In this document: piece after piece, positions 1 to 7,977 of the stretch
Position numbering within the stretch: the stretch's first letter is position 1
How the letters are laid out: each line of letters starts with the position of its first letter
Assembly: GCF_900104685.1 (NCBI RefSeq)
Contig: NZ_LT629755.1
Coordinates: 1,302,001 to 1,366,000, forward strand
Direction: 5' to 3'
DNA length: 64,000 bases
DNA from: Agromyces flavus
Lineage (GTDB): Bacteria > Actinomycetota > Actinomycetes > Actinomycetales > Microbacteriaceae
Notes under the pieces: generated by a model
Seen by the model: the letters and a program-made list of their open reading frames with translations, nothing else
Databases searched by the model: none
What the model was told of the DNA's origin: nothing
Program-made: the position numbers and the translations under genes

Positions 1-1625
1 TCAAGCGCGGCGGCCACGACTACCGCAAGGTGTACGCGGCGTTCAAGGCGGCCATGGAGCACAAGGGCCAGCCGACGGTCATCATCGCGAAGACGATCAA
101 GGGCTACGGCCTCGGTCCGGCCTTCGAGGGCCGCAACGCGACCCACCAGATGAAGAAGATGACGCTCGACAACCTGAAGACCTTCAGGGACACGATGCGC
201 ATCCCGATCTCCGACGCGCAGCTCGAGGAGAACCCCTACCTCCCGCCGTACTACCACCCCGGCGAGAACGACGAGGCCATCCAGTACCTGCACGAGCGTC
301 GCCGCGAGCTCGGCGGCTACCTGCCCGAGCGCCGCACGAAGCACACGGCGATCTCGCTGCCCGACGACTCGGCGTACGCGATCGCCAAGAAGGGGTCGGG
401 CACGCAGGAGATCGCCACGACGATGGCGTTCGTCCGGCTGCTCAAGGACCTGATGCGCGCCAAGGACTTCGGCAACCGCATCGTGCCGATCATCCCCGAC
501 GAGGCCCGCACGTTCGGCATGGACGCGTTCTTCCCGAACGCGAAGATCTACAACCCGATGGGCCAGCACTACACGTCGGTCGATCGCGAGCTGCTCCTGG
601 CCTACAAGGAGAGCCCGCAGGGCCAGATCGTGCACGTCGGCATCAACGAGGCGGGCGCGCTCGCCGCGTTCACCGCCGTCGGCACGTCGTACTCGACGCA
701 GGGCGAGCCGCTCATCCCGATCTACGTCTTCTACTCGATGTTCGGGTTCCAGCGCACGGGCGACGCGATCTGGGCGGCCGGCGACCAGATGGCGCGCGGT
801 TTCATGATCGGCGCCACGGCGGGCCGCACCACGCTGACCGGCGAGGGACTCCAGCACGCCGACGGCCACTCGCCGCTGCTGGCGTCGACGAACCCCGCGG
901 TCGTCTCGTACGACCCGGCGTACGGCTACGAGATCGGGCACATCGTGCGCTCGGGGCTCGACCGCATGTACGGCGGCAGCCACCACGACCCGAACGTCAT
1001 GTACTACCTCACGGTCTACAACGAGCCGCTCGTGCAGCCCGCCGAGCCCGAGGAAGTCGATGTCGACGGCATCGTCCGCGGCATCCACCGCATCTCCGAG
1101 GGTTGGGGCGAAGGCCCCCGGGCCCAGCTGCTCGCATCGGGTGTCGCGGTCCCGTGGATCATCGAGGCGCAGCACCTGCTCGGACAGGACTGGGGCGTCG
1201 CGGCCGACGTGTGGTCGGTCACGAGCTGGTCCGAGCTGAACCGCGACGGACTCGCGGCCGACGAGCACAACTTCCTCCACCCCGAGGCCGAGCGCCGCGT
1301 GCCGTACCTCACGCAGAAGCTCTCGGGGGCGCGCGGTCCGTTCGTCGCCGTCTCCGACTACATGCGCGCGGTGCAGGAGCAGATCCGTCCCTATGTTCCC
1401 GGCCAGTACGCCACGCTCGGCGCCGACGGCTTCGGCTTCTCCGACACCCGCCCGGCCGCACGCCGCTGGTTCAAGATCGACGGTCCCTCGGTCGTCGTCC
1501 GGACGCTGCAGATGCTCGCCGACCGCGGCGAGGTCGACCGGTCCCTTCCGGCCCGGGCGATCGAGAAGTACCGCCTGCACGACGTCAACGCGGGCACGAC
1601 CGGCACCGCCGGCGGCGAGAGCTAG
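1..1625 (+). CDS. aceE: Pyruvate dehydrogenase E1 component, homodimeric type (5' end outside window)
   Basis: Thiamine-diphosphate enzyme that decarboxylates pyruvate and passes the acetyl group to the E2 lipoyl domain, giving acetyl-CoA. The reading frame is open from base 3, so the gene enters from the left; about 540 of the usual 900-odd residues are present. Visible parts are the end of the TPP-binding domain ([12 protein letters not shown] near the left edge), the pyrimidine-binding domain ([42 protein letters not shown]) and the C-terminal transketolase domain ([18 protein letters not shown]). The arrangement matches the single-chain AceE of actinobacteria and proteobacteria, not the alpha2beta2 form. 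The stop lies 14 bp before a PucR regulator and 1.3 kb before fabD, so acetyl-CoA formation and fatty-acid synthesis are neighbours. Confidence 0.96.
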   Translation, partial: KRGGHDYRKVYAAFKAAMEHKGQPTVIIAKTIKGYGLGPAFEGRNATHQMKKMTLDNLKTFRDTMRIPISDAQLEENPYLPPYYHPGENDEAIQYLHERRRELGGYLPERRTKHTAISLPDDSAYAIAKKGSGTQEIATTMAFVRLLKDLMRAKDFGNRIVPIIPDEARTFGMDAFFPNAKIYNPMGQHYTSVDRELLLAYKESPQGQIVHVGINEAGALAAFTAVGTSYSTQGEPLIPIYVFYSMFGFQRTGDAIWAAGDQMARGFMIGATAGRTTLTGEGLQHADGHSPLLASTNPAVVSYDPAYGYEIGHIVRSGLDRMYGGSHHDPNVMYYLTVYNEPLVQPAEPEEVDVDGIVRGIHRISEGWGEGPRAQLLASGVAVPWIIEAQHLLGQDWGVAADVWSVTSWSELNRDGLAADEHNFLHPEAERRVPYLTQKLSGARGPFVAVSDYMRAVQEQIRPYVPGQYATLGADGFGFSDTRPAARRWFKIDGPSVVVRTLQMLADRGEVDRSLPARAIEKYRLHDVNAGTTGTAGGES

Positions 1626-1639
1626 CAGGCGTCGAGACG

Positions 1640-2854
1640 GTGGCAACGAAGCCCAGGACCAAGGCGGAGACCCTCGCATGGCTGCGCACCATCTCCGGTG
1701 AGCTCTCCACGCAGACGCTGAAGCGTCTCGAGGACACCCTGCCCTGGTACGGCGAGATGCCGCCGAGCCGGCGCTCTGCGGTGGGCCTCGTCGCGCAGGC
1801 CGGCATCACCTCGTTCATCGCGTGGTTCGACGACCCGCGCTCGACGCCATGGATCGCCGCCGACGTGTTCGGAGCCGCGCCGCGCGAGCTCCTGCGGTCG
1901 GTGAGCCTGCAGCAGACCCTGCAGCTCATCCGCGTCACCGTCGAGGTCGTCGAGGAGCGGGTGAAGGACGGCGGCGAGCCGCTGCGCGAGGCGATCCTGC
2001 TCTACTCGCGCGAGATCGCCTTCGCGGCCGCCGACGTCTACGCTCGTGCGGCCGAGGCGCGCGGCCTCTGGGACGCGCGCCTCGAGGCGCTCGTCGTCGA
2101 CTCGATCCTCTCGGGCGAGTACGACGACGAGCTGCCGAGCCGCATCGCCGCCCTCGGATGGCACGGCCACGGCGAGGTCGCGGTGCTCGTGGGCACGGCA
2201 CCGAAGCTCTTCGACGTCGACCAGGTCCGTCGCGCCGCACGGCACATGCAGGCCGACGTCCTCGTCGGTGTGCAGGGCAACCGCCTCGTCGTGGTGATCG
2301 GCCGCGCCGACCCGCGCGCCCCCGACTCCGAGGACGCGGTCGGCACGGCGCCCGCGCTCACGTTCATGGAGATCGCGACCCAGCTCGAGCCGCACTTCGG
2401 GCCCGGCCACCTCGTGCTCGGGCACGAGGTCGCGAACCTCGTCGACGCGGGCAAGAGCGCGAAGGCGGCGCTGGCCGGGTTCGCGGTGGCACGATCCTGG
2501 CGTCACGCGCCGCGCCCGGTGCACGCCGACGACCTCCTCCCCGAGCGGGCGCTCGCGGGCGACCCGCTCGCACGCGCCACGCTGGTGCACCGCATCTACC
2601 GTCCGCTGCAGGCCCACTCGACCGAGCTCCTGACCACGCTCTGGAGCTACCTCGACAACGGCCGGTCGCTCGAGGCGACCGCGCGCGAGCTGTTCGTGCA
2701 CCCGAACACGGTGCGGTACCGGCTCAAGCGCGTCTCCGACGTGATCGGGTGGGATGCCACGGGAGCCCGCGAGGCGCTCATCCTGCAGTCCGCGCTGATC
2801 ATCGGCTCGATGAGCGATCACGAGGCCACGCCTCGGCGTCGACCCGCGGGCTGA
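1640..2854 (+). CDS. fasR: PucR-family transcriptional regulator, FasR-like
   Basis: 404-aa regulator. Residues about 327-373 form a CdaR/PucR helix-turn-helix (LFVHPNTVRYRLKRV), typical of this family; the upstream part has the GGDEF-like CdaR linker region but no recognisable small-molecule domain. In Streptomyces a PucR protein in exactly this place, FasR, activates fabD-fabH-acpP-fabF; the name here rests on that gene order and family, not on sequence comparison. The GTG at 1640 is the first start after the aceE stop and gives the usual family length; the open frame extends further upstream but only as an overlap with aceE. It is probably co-transcribed with aceE (14 bp gap). Confidence 0.85.
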   Translation: MATKPRTKAETLAWLRTISGELSTQTLKRLEDTLPWYGEMPPSRRSAVGLVAQAGITSFIAWFDDPRSTPWIAADVFGAAPRELLRSVSLQQTLQLIRVTVEVVEERVKDGGEPLREAILLYSREIAFAAADVYARAAEARGLWDARLEALVVDSILSGEYDDELPSRIAALGWHGHGEVAVLVGTAPKLFDVDQVRRAARHMQADVLVGVQGNRLVVVIGRADPRAPDSEDAVGTAPALTFMEIATQLEPHFGPGHLVLGHEVANLVDAGKSAKAALAGFAVARSWRHAPRPVHADDLLPERALAGDPLARATLVHRIYRPLQAHSTELLTTLWSYLDNGRSLEATARELFVHPNTVRYRLKRVSDVIGWDATGAREALILQSALIIGSMSDHEATPRRRPAG

Positions 2855-2944
2855 GTCACGTATGTATCGCGGAGACAACGACTCGTCCGATACCTTGTCG
2901 CGAGTGCACACACATGGCCACCTCGTGATTGGCAGACTGGAGCG

Positions 2945-3868
2945 GTGATCGTCGTCGTCTGCCCTGGACAGGGCTCCCAGACCCCCGGTTTCCTCGCTCC
3001 GTGGCTCGCCGAGCCGTCGTTCGCCGACCGCCTCGCGGGGCTCTCCGAAGCCGCCGGCATCGACCTCGCCACGCACGGCACCGAGAGCGACGCCGACACG
3101 ATCCGCGACACCGCCGTCGCCCAGCCGCTCATCGTCGCGGCCGGCATCCTCGCGTTCGACGCGCTCACGGCAGGCTCGCACGGCTCCGCCATCGGCGGGA
3201 TCGCGGGCCACTCGGTCGGCGAGATCACCGCGGCCGCGGCCACCGGCGTCCTTGACGACGCCGACGCGATGCGCTTCGTCGCGGCCCGCGGCCGGGCGAT
3301 GGCCGATGCCGCCGCCCTCGTTCCGACGGGCATGAGCGCCGTCATCGGCGCCGACGAGGCCGACCTGCTCGGACGGCTCGACGTGCTCGGGCTCGAGCCG
3401 GCGAACTTCAACGGCGGCGGACAGGTCGTCGTCGCCGGCGCGGTCGAGGCCCTCGAGCAGCTCAGGGCCGAGCCGCCGGCCGGTGCCCGCGTCATCCCGC
3501 TCCAGGTCGCCGGCGCATTCCACACGCGGTACATGCAGCCCGCGCGCGAGCGCCTCGCCGAAGTCGCATCGTCCCTGTCCGTGTCCGACCCGGGTGTCAC
3601 GCTGTGGACCAACCGCGACGGGTCGAAGGTCGCCTCGGGCGCCGAGTTCGTCGATCTCCTCGTCGGCCAGGTCGCCTCGCCCGTCCGCTGGGACCGCTGC
3701 ATGGAGTCGTTCGCCGCCGACGGCGTCACCGGACTCATCGAGCTCGCGCCGGCCGGCGCACTGGTCGGGCTCGCCAAGCGCGCCCTCAAGGGCGTGCCGA
3801 CCGTCGCCGTCAAGACGCCCGACGACCTGCCCGCCGCGATCGAGCTCCTCGAGCAGGCCGCCGCGTAG
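2945..3868 (+). CDS. fabD: Malonyl-CoA:ACP transacylase
   Basis: Moves malonyl from CoA to the phosphopantetheine arm of ACP, supplying the extender unit for type II fatty-acid synthesis. 307 aa, normal for FabD. The N-terminus carries PGQGSQTPG; the nucleophile is Ser90 in GHSVGE and the catalytic His lies near residue 193 in GAFHTRYM. The start is GTG at 2945, since the protein opens directly with the first beta strand (VIVVVCPGQGSQ). It heads fabD-fabH-acpP-fabF. The 90 bp upstream hold short inverted repeats (GTATCG...CGATAC) that could serve the PucR regulator, but no clear promoter is visible. Confidence 0.97.
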   Translation: MIVVVCPGQGSQTPGFLAPWLAEPSFADRLAGLSEAAGIDLATHGTESDADTIRDTAVAQPLIVAAGILAFDALTAGSHGSAIGGIAGHSVGEITAAAATGVLDDADAMRFVAARGRAMADAAALVPTGMSAVIGADEADLLGRLDVLGLEPANFNGGGQVVVAGAVEALEQLRAEPPAGARVIPLQVAGAFHTRYMQPARERLAEVASSLSVSDPGVTLWTNRDGSKVASGAEFVDLLVGQVASPVRWDRCMESFAADGVTGLIELAPAGALVGLAKRALKGVPTVAVKTPDDLPAAIELLEQAAA

Positions 3869-3896
3869 CCCACCCCGACTCCGGACGAGAGAACGA

Positions 3897-4901
3897 ATGA
3901 CGCATCCCACCCTCACGCAGTCGCACGGACCCGCCTTCACCCGCCTCCTCTCGGTGGGGGCGTCGCGTGGCGAGAACCTCGTCCCGAACGACGACTTGGT
4001 CGGACCGATCGACTCGTCCGACGAGTGGATCCGCCAGCGCACGGGCATCATCACGCGCGCCCGCGCGGGAGCCGACGTGCTCGCGGTCGACCTCGCCACC
4101 GAGGCCGGGCGCGAGGCCGTCGAACGTTCCGGCATCCCCGCCGACCGGATCGACCTGGTCATCGTCGCCACCATCTCGAACGTGCAGCAGACGCCGTCGA
4201 TCGCTGCAGTCGTCGCCGACCGGGTCGGTGCGAACCCCGCCGCCGCCTACGACATGAACGCCGCGTGCGCCGGCTACGCGTACGCCGTCGCCCAGGCCGA
4301 CGCGCTGATCCGCGCCGGCGCCGCGCACTACGCGCTCGTGATCGGCGCCGAGAAGCTCTCCGACGTCGTCGACCCGACCGACCGCACCATCTCGTTCCTG
4401 CTCGGCGACGGCGCCGGCGCGGTCGTCGTCGGTCCGAGCGACGAGGCCGGCATCGGCGCCACCGTCTGGGGCTCCGACGGCTCGAAGGCCGGTGCGGTGG
4501 GCATGAACCACACGCTCACCGAGTTCCGCGACGGCGCGTCGGAGTGGCCCACGCTCCGTCAAGAGGGCCAGACGGTCTTCCGCTGGGCCGTGTGGGACAT
4601 GGCCAAGGTCGCCAAGCAGGCGCTGGATGCCGCGGGCATCACCTCCGACGACCTCGCCGCGTTCATCCCGCACCAGGCGAACATGCGCATCATCGACGAG
4701 TTCGCCAAGCAGCTGAAGCTGCCCGACTCGGTCGTCATCGGTCGCGACATCGCGACGACCGGCAACACCTCGGCGGCCTCCATCCCGCTCGCGATGCACC
4801 GACTGCTGGAGGAGCACCCCGAGCTCTCCGGAGGGCTCGCCCTCCAGATCGGCTTCGGCGCCGGACTCGTGTTCGGCGCTCAAGTGGTGGTTCTGCCCTG
4901 A
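3897..4901 (+). CDS. fabH: Beta-ketoacyl-ACP synthase III
   Basis: Starts fatty-acid chains by condensing an acyl-CoA primer with malonyl-ACP; in Gram-positives the primer is often a branched acyl-CoA. 334 aa from ATG 3897. The thiolase-fold triad is complete: Cys124 in NAACAGY, His259 in FIPHQANM and Asn290 in TGNTSAAS. The open frame continues upstream inside fabD, but ATG 3897 gives the family length and lies 28 bp after the fabD stop. Second gene of the fab operon; acpP follows after 72 bp, which may hold its own promoter (TAGACT near 4922). Confidence 0.97.
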   Translation: MTHPTLTQSHGPAFTRLLSVGASRGENLVPNDDLVGPIDSSDEWIRQRTGIITRARAGADVLAVDLATEAGREAVERSGIPADRIDLVIVATISNVQQTPSIAAVVADRVGANPAAAYDMNAACAGYAYAVAQADALIRAGAAHYALVIGAEKLSDVVDPTDRTISFLLGDGAGAVVVGPSDEAGIGATVWGSDGSKAGAVGMNHTLTEFRDGASEWPTLRQEGQTVFRWAVWDMAKVAKQALDAAGITSDDLAAFIPHQANMRIIDEFAKQLKLPDSVVIGRDIATTGNTSAASIPLAMHRLLEEHPELSGGLALQIGFGAGLVFGAQVVVLP

Positions 4902-4973
4902 GCCGCCGTTCCCCGTCCATCTAGACTGTGTCTCGGTCATACGACGAGAACACCCCCTGCAAGGAGAAGAACC

Positions 4974-5222
4974 ATGGCATTGTCCCGCGACGAAGTGCTT
5001 GCCGGCCTGGCTGAGCTGATCAACGACGAGACCGGCATCGCGACCGACACGGTCGAGGCGGACAAGTCGTTCACCGATGACCTCGACATCGACTCCATCT
5101 CGATGATGACGATCGTCGTCAACGCCGAGGAGAAGTTCGACGTCAAGATCCCCGACGAGGAGGTCAAGAACCTCAAGACCGTCGGCGACGCCGTCGACTT
5201 CATCGTCAACGCCCAGGCCTAG
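4974..5222 (+). CDS. acpP: Acyl carrier protein
   Basis: Small acidic carrier (82 aa) that shuttles growing acyl chains among the fab enzymes. Ser41 in the DIDSIS motif is the 4'-phosphopantetheine site; the usual DSLS is DSIS here, a conservative change. AAGGAG lies just before the ATG, the strongest Shine-Dalgarno of the operon, fitting the high ACP output needed. A perfect hairpin follows directly downstream (5229-5260) and may hold acpP transcript levels above those of fabF. Confidence 0.98.
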   Translation: MALSRDEVLAGLAELINDETGIATDTVEADKSFTDDLDIDSISMMTIVVNAEEKFDVKIPDEEVKNLKTVGDAVDFIVNAQA

Positions 5223-5228
5223 GTACGA

Positions 5229-5260
5229 ACGGACGGGTCGGCGCGAGCCGACCCGTCCGT
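5229..5260 (+). terminator. Perfect 14-bp hairpin between acpP and fabF
   Basis: Arms 5229-5242 and 5247-5260 are exactly complementary and enclose the tetraloop GCGA, which is of the stable GNRA class. No run of T follows, so it may act as a partial terminator or as a 3' stabiliser for acpP mRNA rather than a full stop, since fabF starts only 27 bp later and lacks another obvious promoter. Confidence 0.7.
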
Positions 5261-5287
5261 CGTTCCGCCCCCACGGAGTGATTTCGT

Positions 5288-6523
5288 ATGACCAAGAAGA
5301 TCGTGATCACGGGCATCGGCGCCACCACGCCCATCGGCGGCACCGCTCGTGACAGTTGGAAGGCCCTGCTCGCCGGCGAGTCCGGCGCGCGCACACTCGA
5401 GCACGAGTGGGTGCAGAAGTACGAGCTGCCGGTGACCTTCGCCGCCACGGCGAAGGTTCCCGCCGCCGAGGTGCTCGAGCGCCACGAGGTGAAGCGCCTC
5501 GACCCGTCGAGCCAGTTCGCGCTCATCGCCGGCCGCGAGGCCTGGGCCGATGCCGGCGCCCCCGAGGTCGCCCCCGAGCGACTCGCCATCGACTGGGCGA
5601 CGGGCATCGGTGGCGTGTGGACGCTGCTCGACGCGTGGGACACGCTCCGCGACCGGGGTCCGCGCCGAGTGCTGCCCATGACAGTGCCGATGCTCATGCC
5701 GAACGGCCCGGGCGCCGCGGTCGGCATGGACCTCCACGCTCGCGCGGGCATCCGCACGGTGGTGTCCGCGTGCGCCTCGAGCACCGAGTCGCTCGTCAAC
5801 GCGTGGGAGCACCTGCAGGACGGCGTCGCCGACGTCGTCATCGCGGGCGGCTCGGAGTCGGCCATCCACCCCATCACCATCGCCTCGTTCAACTCGATGC
5901 AGGCGCTGTCCAAGCGCAACGACGACCCGGCGGTCGCGTCCCGACCCTACGACGTGGGCCGCGACGGCTTCGTCATGGGCGAGGGCGGCGCCGCGCTCGT
6001 CCTCGAGACCGAGGAGCACGCGAAGGCCCGCGGTGCGCGCATCTACGCCGAGCTGTTGGGCGGCGCGATCACCAGCGACGCGTACCACATCACGGCACCC
6101 GACCCCGAGGGGTCCGCTGCGGCTCGCGCGATGAAGGCGGCCATCGAGGGCGCCGGTGCGAGCCTGTCCGACGTGGTGCACGTCAACGCGCACGCCACGA
6201 GCACGCCGGTCGGCGACATCGCCGAGTACAACGCGCTGCGACGCGTCTTCGGCGAAGACCTCGACCGGATCGCGATCACCGCGACGAAGGCGTCGACCGG
6301 GCACCTCCTGGGCGGGGCCGGCGCGATCGAGGCGATCTTCACCGTGCTGGCGCTCCACGAGCGCACGGCTCCCCCGACGATCAACCTCACCGAGCAGGAC
6401 CCCGAGATCCCGCTCGACGTCGTGACGTCGCCGCGGGTGCTCGGCGAGGGCGACCTCGTCGCGATCAGCAACTCGTTCGGCTTCGGCGGGCACAACGCCG
6501 TCGCCGCGTTCCGCTCCGCCTGA
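5288..6523 (+). CDS. fabF: Beta-ketoacyl-ACP synthase II
   Basis: Condensing enzyme of the elongation cycle; joins acyl-ACP and malonyl-ACP. 411 aa, full length. The catalytic triad is Cys162 (VSACASSTES), His302 (VNAHATSTPVGD) and His339 (KASTGHLLGGAGA). The ATG at 5288 follows a CACGGAG box. Last gene of the fab operon: a palindrome and a long hairpin lie beyond its stop, and the next gene is convergent. Confidence 0.97.
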   Translation: MTKKIVITGIGATTPIGGTARDSWKALLAGESGARTLEHEWVQKYELPVTFAATAKVPAAEVLERHEVKRLDPSSQFALIAGREAWADAGAPEVAPERLAIDWATGIGGVWTLLDAWDTLRDRGPRRVLPMTVPMLMPNGPGAAVGMDLHARAGIRTVVSACASSTESLVNAWEHLQDGVADVVIAGGSESAIHPITIASFNSMQALSKRNDDPAVASRPYDVGRDGFVMGEGGAALVLETEEHAKARGARIYAELLGGAITSDAYHITAPDPEGSAAARAMKAAIEGAGASLSDVVHVNAHATSTPVGDIAEYNALRRVFGEDLDRIAITATKASTGHLLGGAGAIEAIFTVLALHERTAPPTINLTEQDPEIPLDVVTSPRVLGEGDLVAISNSFGFGGHNAVAAFRSA

Positions 6524-6530
6524 CGCGAAC

Positions 6531-6552
6531 GGCGGATGCCGCGGCATCCGCC
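6531..6552. repeat. 22-bp perfect palindrome after fabF
   Basis: The 22 bases are identical to their reverse complement and centre on GGATGCC-GCGGCATCC. This is the same core word that recurs across the window, here as a full palindrome, and again at about 37526-37541. It sits 8 bp after the fabF stop and just before the terminator-like hairpin. Confidence 0.8.
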
Positions 6553-6562
6553 TCGCCGACGG

Positions 6563-6603
6563 GCATCGGGCCCCGGCCGCCTCACGGCGCCGGGGCCCGA
6601 TGC
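6563..6603. terminator. Long GC-rich hairpin between fabF and the DUF3145 gene
   Basis: Arms 6563-6577 and 6589-6603 are perfectly complementary over 15 bp with an 11-base loop. It separates two convergent genes, so it can end transcription in both directions. There is no T tract, as is common in very GC-rich genomes. Confidence 0.7.
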
Positions 6604-6683
6604 ATCGCCGCCACGGGTTACGGTCGTGCGCTGCCGGGACCTGAGTCGACCGACGAACGCGTCGCGCCACCGGGCGGCGGGTC

Positions 6684-7205
6684 TCATCCCACGCGGTGCA
6701 ACCAGACGACGGGGGCGAAGTCGCTCGCGTGGCGGAACGGTTCGAGTTCGTCATCCCATGCCTGGCCGAGGGCGAGGCGCAGTTCGCGATGCAGCTCTCC
6801 GGCATCGAACGCGGCGATCTCCATCGCGTAGCGGATGCGATCCTCGGGCACGACGAGGTTGCCCGCCGCGTCGGTCTGCGCGTAGAAGACGCCGAGCTCG
6901 GGGGTGTGCATCCACCGCGCTCCGTCGGAGCCGAGGCCCGGGTCCTCGCTCACCTCGAAGCGGAGCTGCTCCCATCCGCGCAACGCCGAGGCGATCCGCG
7001 CGCCCGTGCCCGGCTCGCCCGTCCACGAGAACTCGGCGCGCATGGTGCCCGGCAGCACGGGCTGCTCGACCCACTCGAAGTTCACGGCGGTGCCGATCGC
7101 ACGACCGGCCGCCCATTCGACATGCGGGCAGAGCGCCCGCTGCGATGAATGCACGAACAGCATCCCTCGCGCGGCGCGTGCGGCCCGCGTGACCTGCTCC
7201 GCCAT
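6684..7205 (-). CDS. DUF3145 domain-containing protein
   Basis: 173 aa. Matches the actinobacterial DUF3145 family by its fixed features: FVHSSQRALCPHVEWAAG near the N-terminus, GTMRAEFSWTGEPGTGARI, a central ALRGWEQLRFEV, and the end WDDELEPFRHASDFAPVVWLH. The family has no known activity and is nearly restricted to Actinomycetota, where I recall it lying near the fab cluster as it does here. The ATG at 7205 was chosen because it sits just ahead of the conserved block; ATG 7163 (MLFVHSS) is the other possibility. The frame stays open upstream, but that part has no family similarity that I recognise. Confidence 0.85.
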   Translation of the reverse strand: MAEQVTRAARAARGMLFVHSSQRALCPHVEWAAGRAIGTAVNFEWVEQPVLPGTMRAEFSWTGEPGTGARIASALRGWEQLRFEVSEDPGLGSDGARWMHTPELGVFYAQTDAAGNLVVPEDRIRYAMEIAAFDAGELHRELRLALGQAWDDELEPFRHASDFAPVVWLHRVG

Positions 7206-7398
7206 CTCCTGCTCCGTTTCCTCGTGAGGTGCGTCTTCCCCTACGACCTCGGAAACTGCGGGCTCGGCGTGAGCGCGAATGTTCGATTGGCGACGACGAG
7301 TCGTCAGGACGAGTATGCCCGCCCATCCCCGCACCTGACAAGGCCTGTGGCTAAACTGCTCACCGGGTGAATGTTTGCCCGGGGGCGAAGGAGACCTG

Positions 7399-7974
7399 GT
7401 GGCCGTACGCGATGCGCTGCTGGTGCTGCTGCTCGACGGACCCGCGTACGGGTTCCAGCTGCACGGCGGGCTGGCTGCACGGACCGGAGGGCGGCGTGTG
7501 ATCAACGTCGGCCAGACCTACGCCACGCTCGATCGCCTCGGCGCCCAGGGCCTCGTCGAATCCGCCGGGACGACCGACGACGGACTCCCCCTGCACCGCC
7601 TCACACCGACGGGCCGCAAGGCCGCGGCGGGCTGGCTGGACGGGACGGATGCCGCGGGCGCCGATCCGTGGCACGAGACGGTCGACCGCGTGCTGCTCGC
7701 GCTGTCGTTGCCCACGATCGACGAGACACCGGTCCTCGCCGGCGAGCTCGCACGTTGGACCGCGCGCCGCGATGCCGCGACGCCGGCCGTCGCGTCGGGC
7801 GCCGGCGGCCCAGCCGCACTCGTCGACCTCGCCGCGGAGGCCGATGCCGCCCGAGCGGCGGCAGCGCTCGCCTGGCTCGAGCAGGTGAGCCGAGCGGATG
7901 CCGCGTCGCTCGCGTTCGCTCCCAGCGCCGAGCGACCCCGGCGGGGCCGGCGCCCGGCGCGCGCACCGGCGTGA
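7399..7974 (+). CDS. PadR-family transcriptional regulator
   Basis: 191 aa. The N-terminal 85 residues form a PadR winged helix: RDALLVLLLDGPAYGFQLHGGL, a recognition helix with VGQTYATLDRLGAQGLV and a wing ending in YxLT-like HRLTPTGRKAA. The C-terminal half is an Ala-rich helical region like the PadR dimerisation domain. GTG 7399 is chosen because GAAGGAGA lies 6-12 bp upstream. The partner is unknown: PadR proteins often repress an adjacent transporter, but the next gene is a convergent DNA polymerase and the previous one is DUF3145. Confidence 0.85.
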   Translation: MAVRDALLVLLLDGPAYGFQLHGGLAARTGGRRVINVGQTYATLDRLGAQGLVESAGTTDDGLPLHRLTPTGRKAAAGWLDGTDAAGADPWHETVDRVLLALSLPTIDETPVLAGELARWTARRDAATPAVASGAGGPAALVDLAAEADAARAAAALAWLEQVSRADAASLAFAPSAERPRRGRRPARAPA

Positions 7975-7977
7975 GGC

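Noticed and set aside
1622..4174. Long open frame (850 codons) on the minus strand across the regulator and fabD
   Set aside because: It is antisense to well-supported genes, has Arg/Gly/Asp-rich composition typical of shadow frames in GC-rich DNA, and shows no domain.
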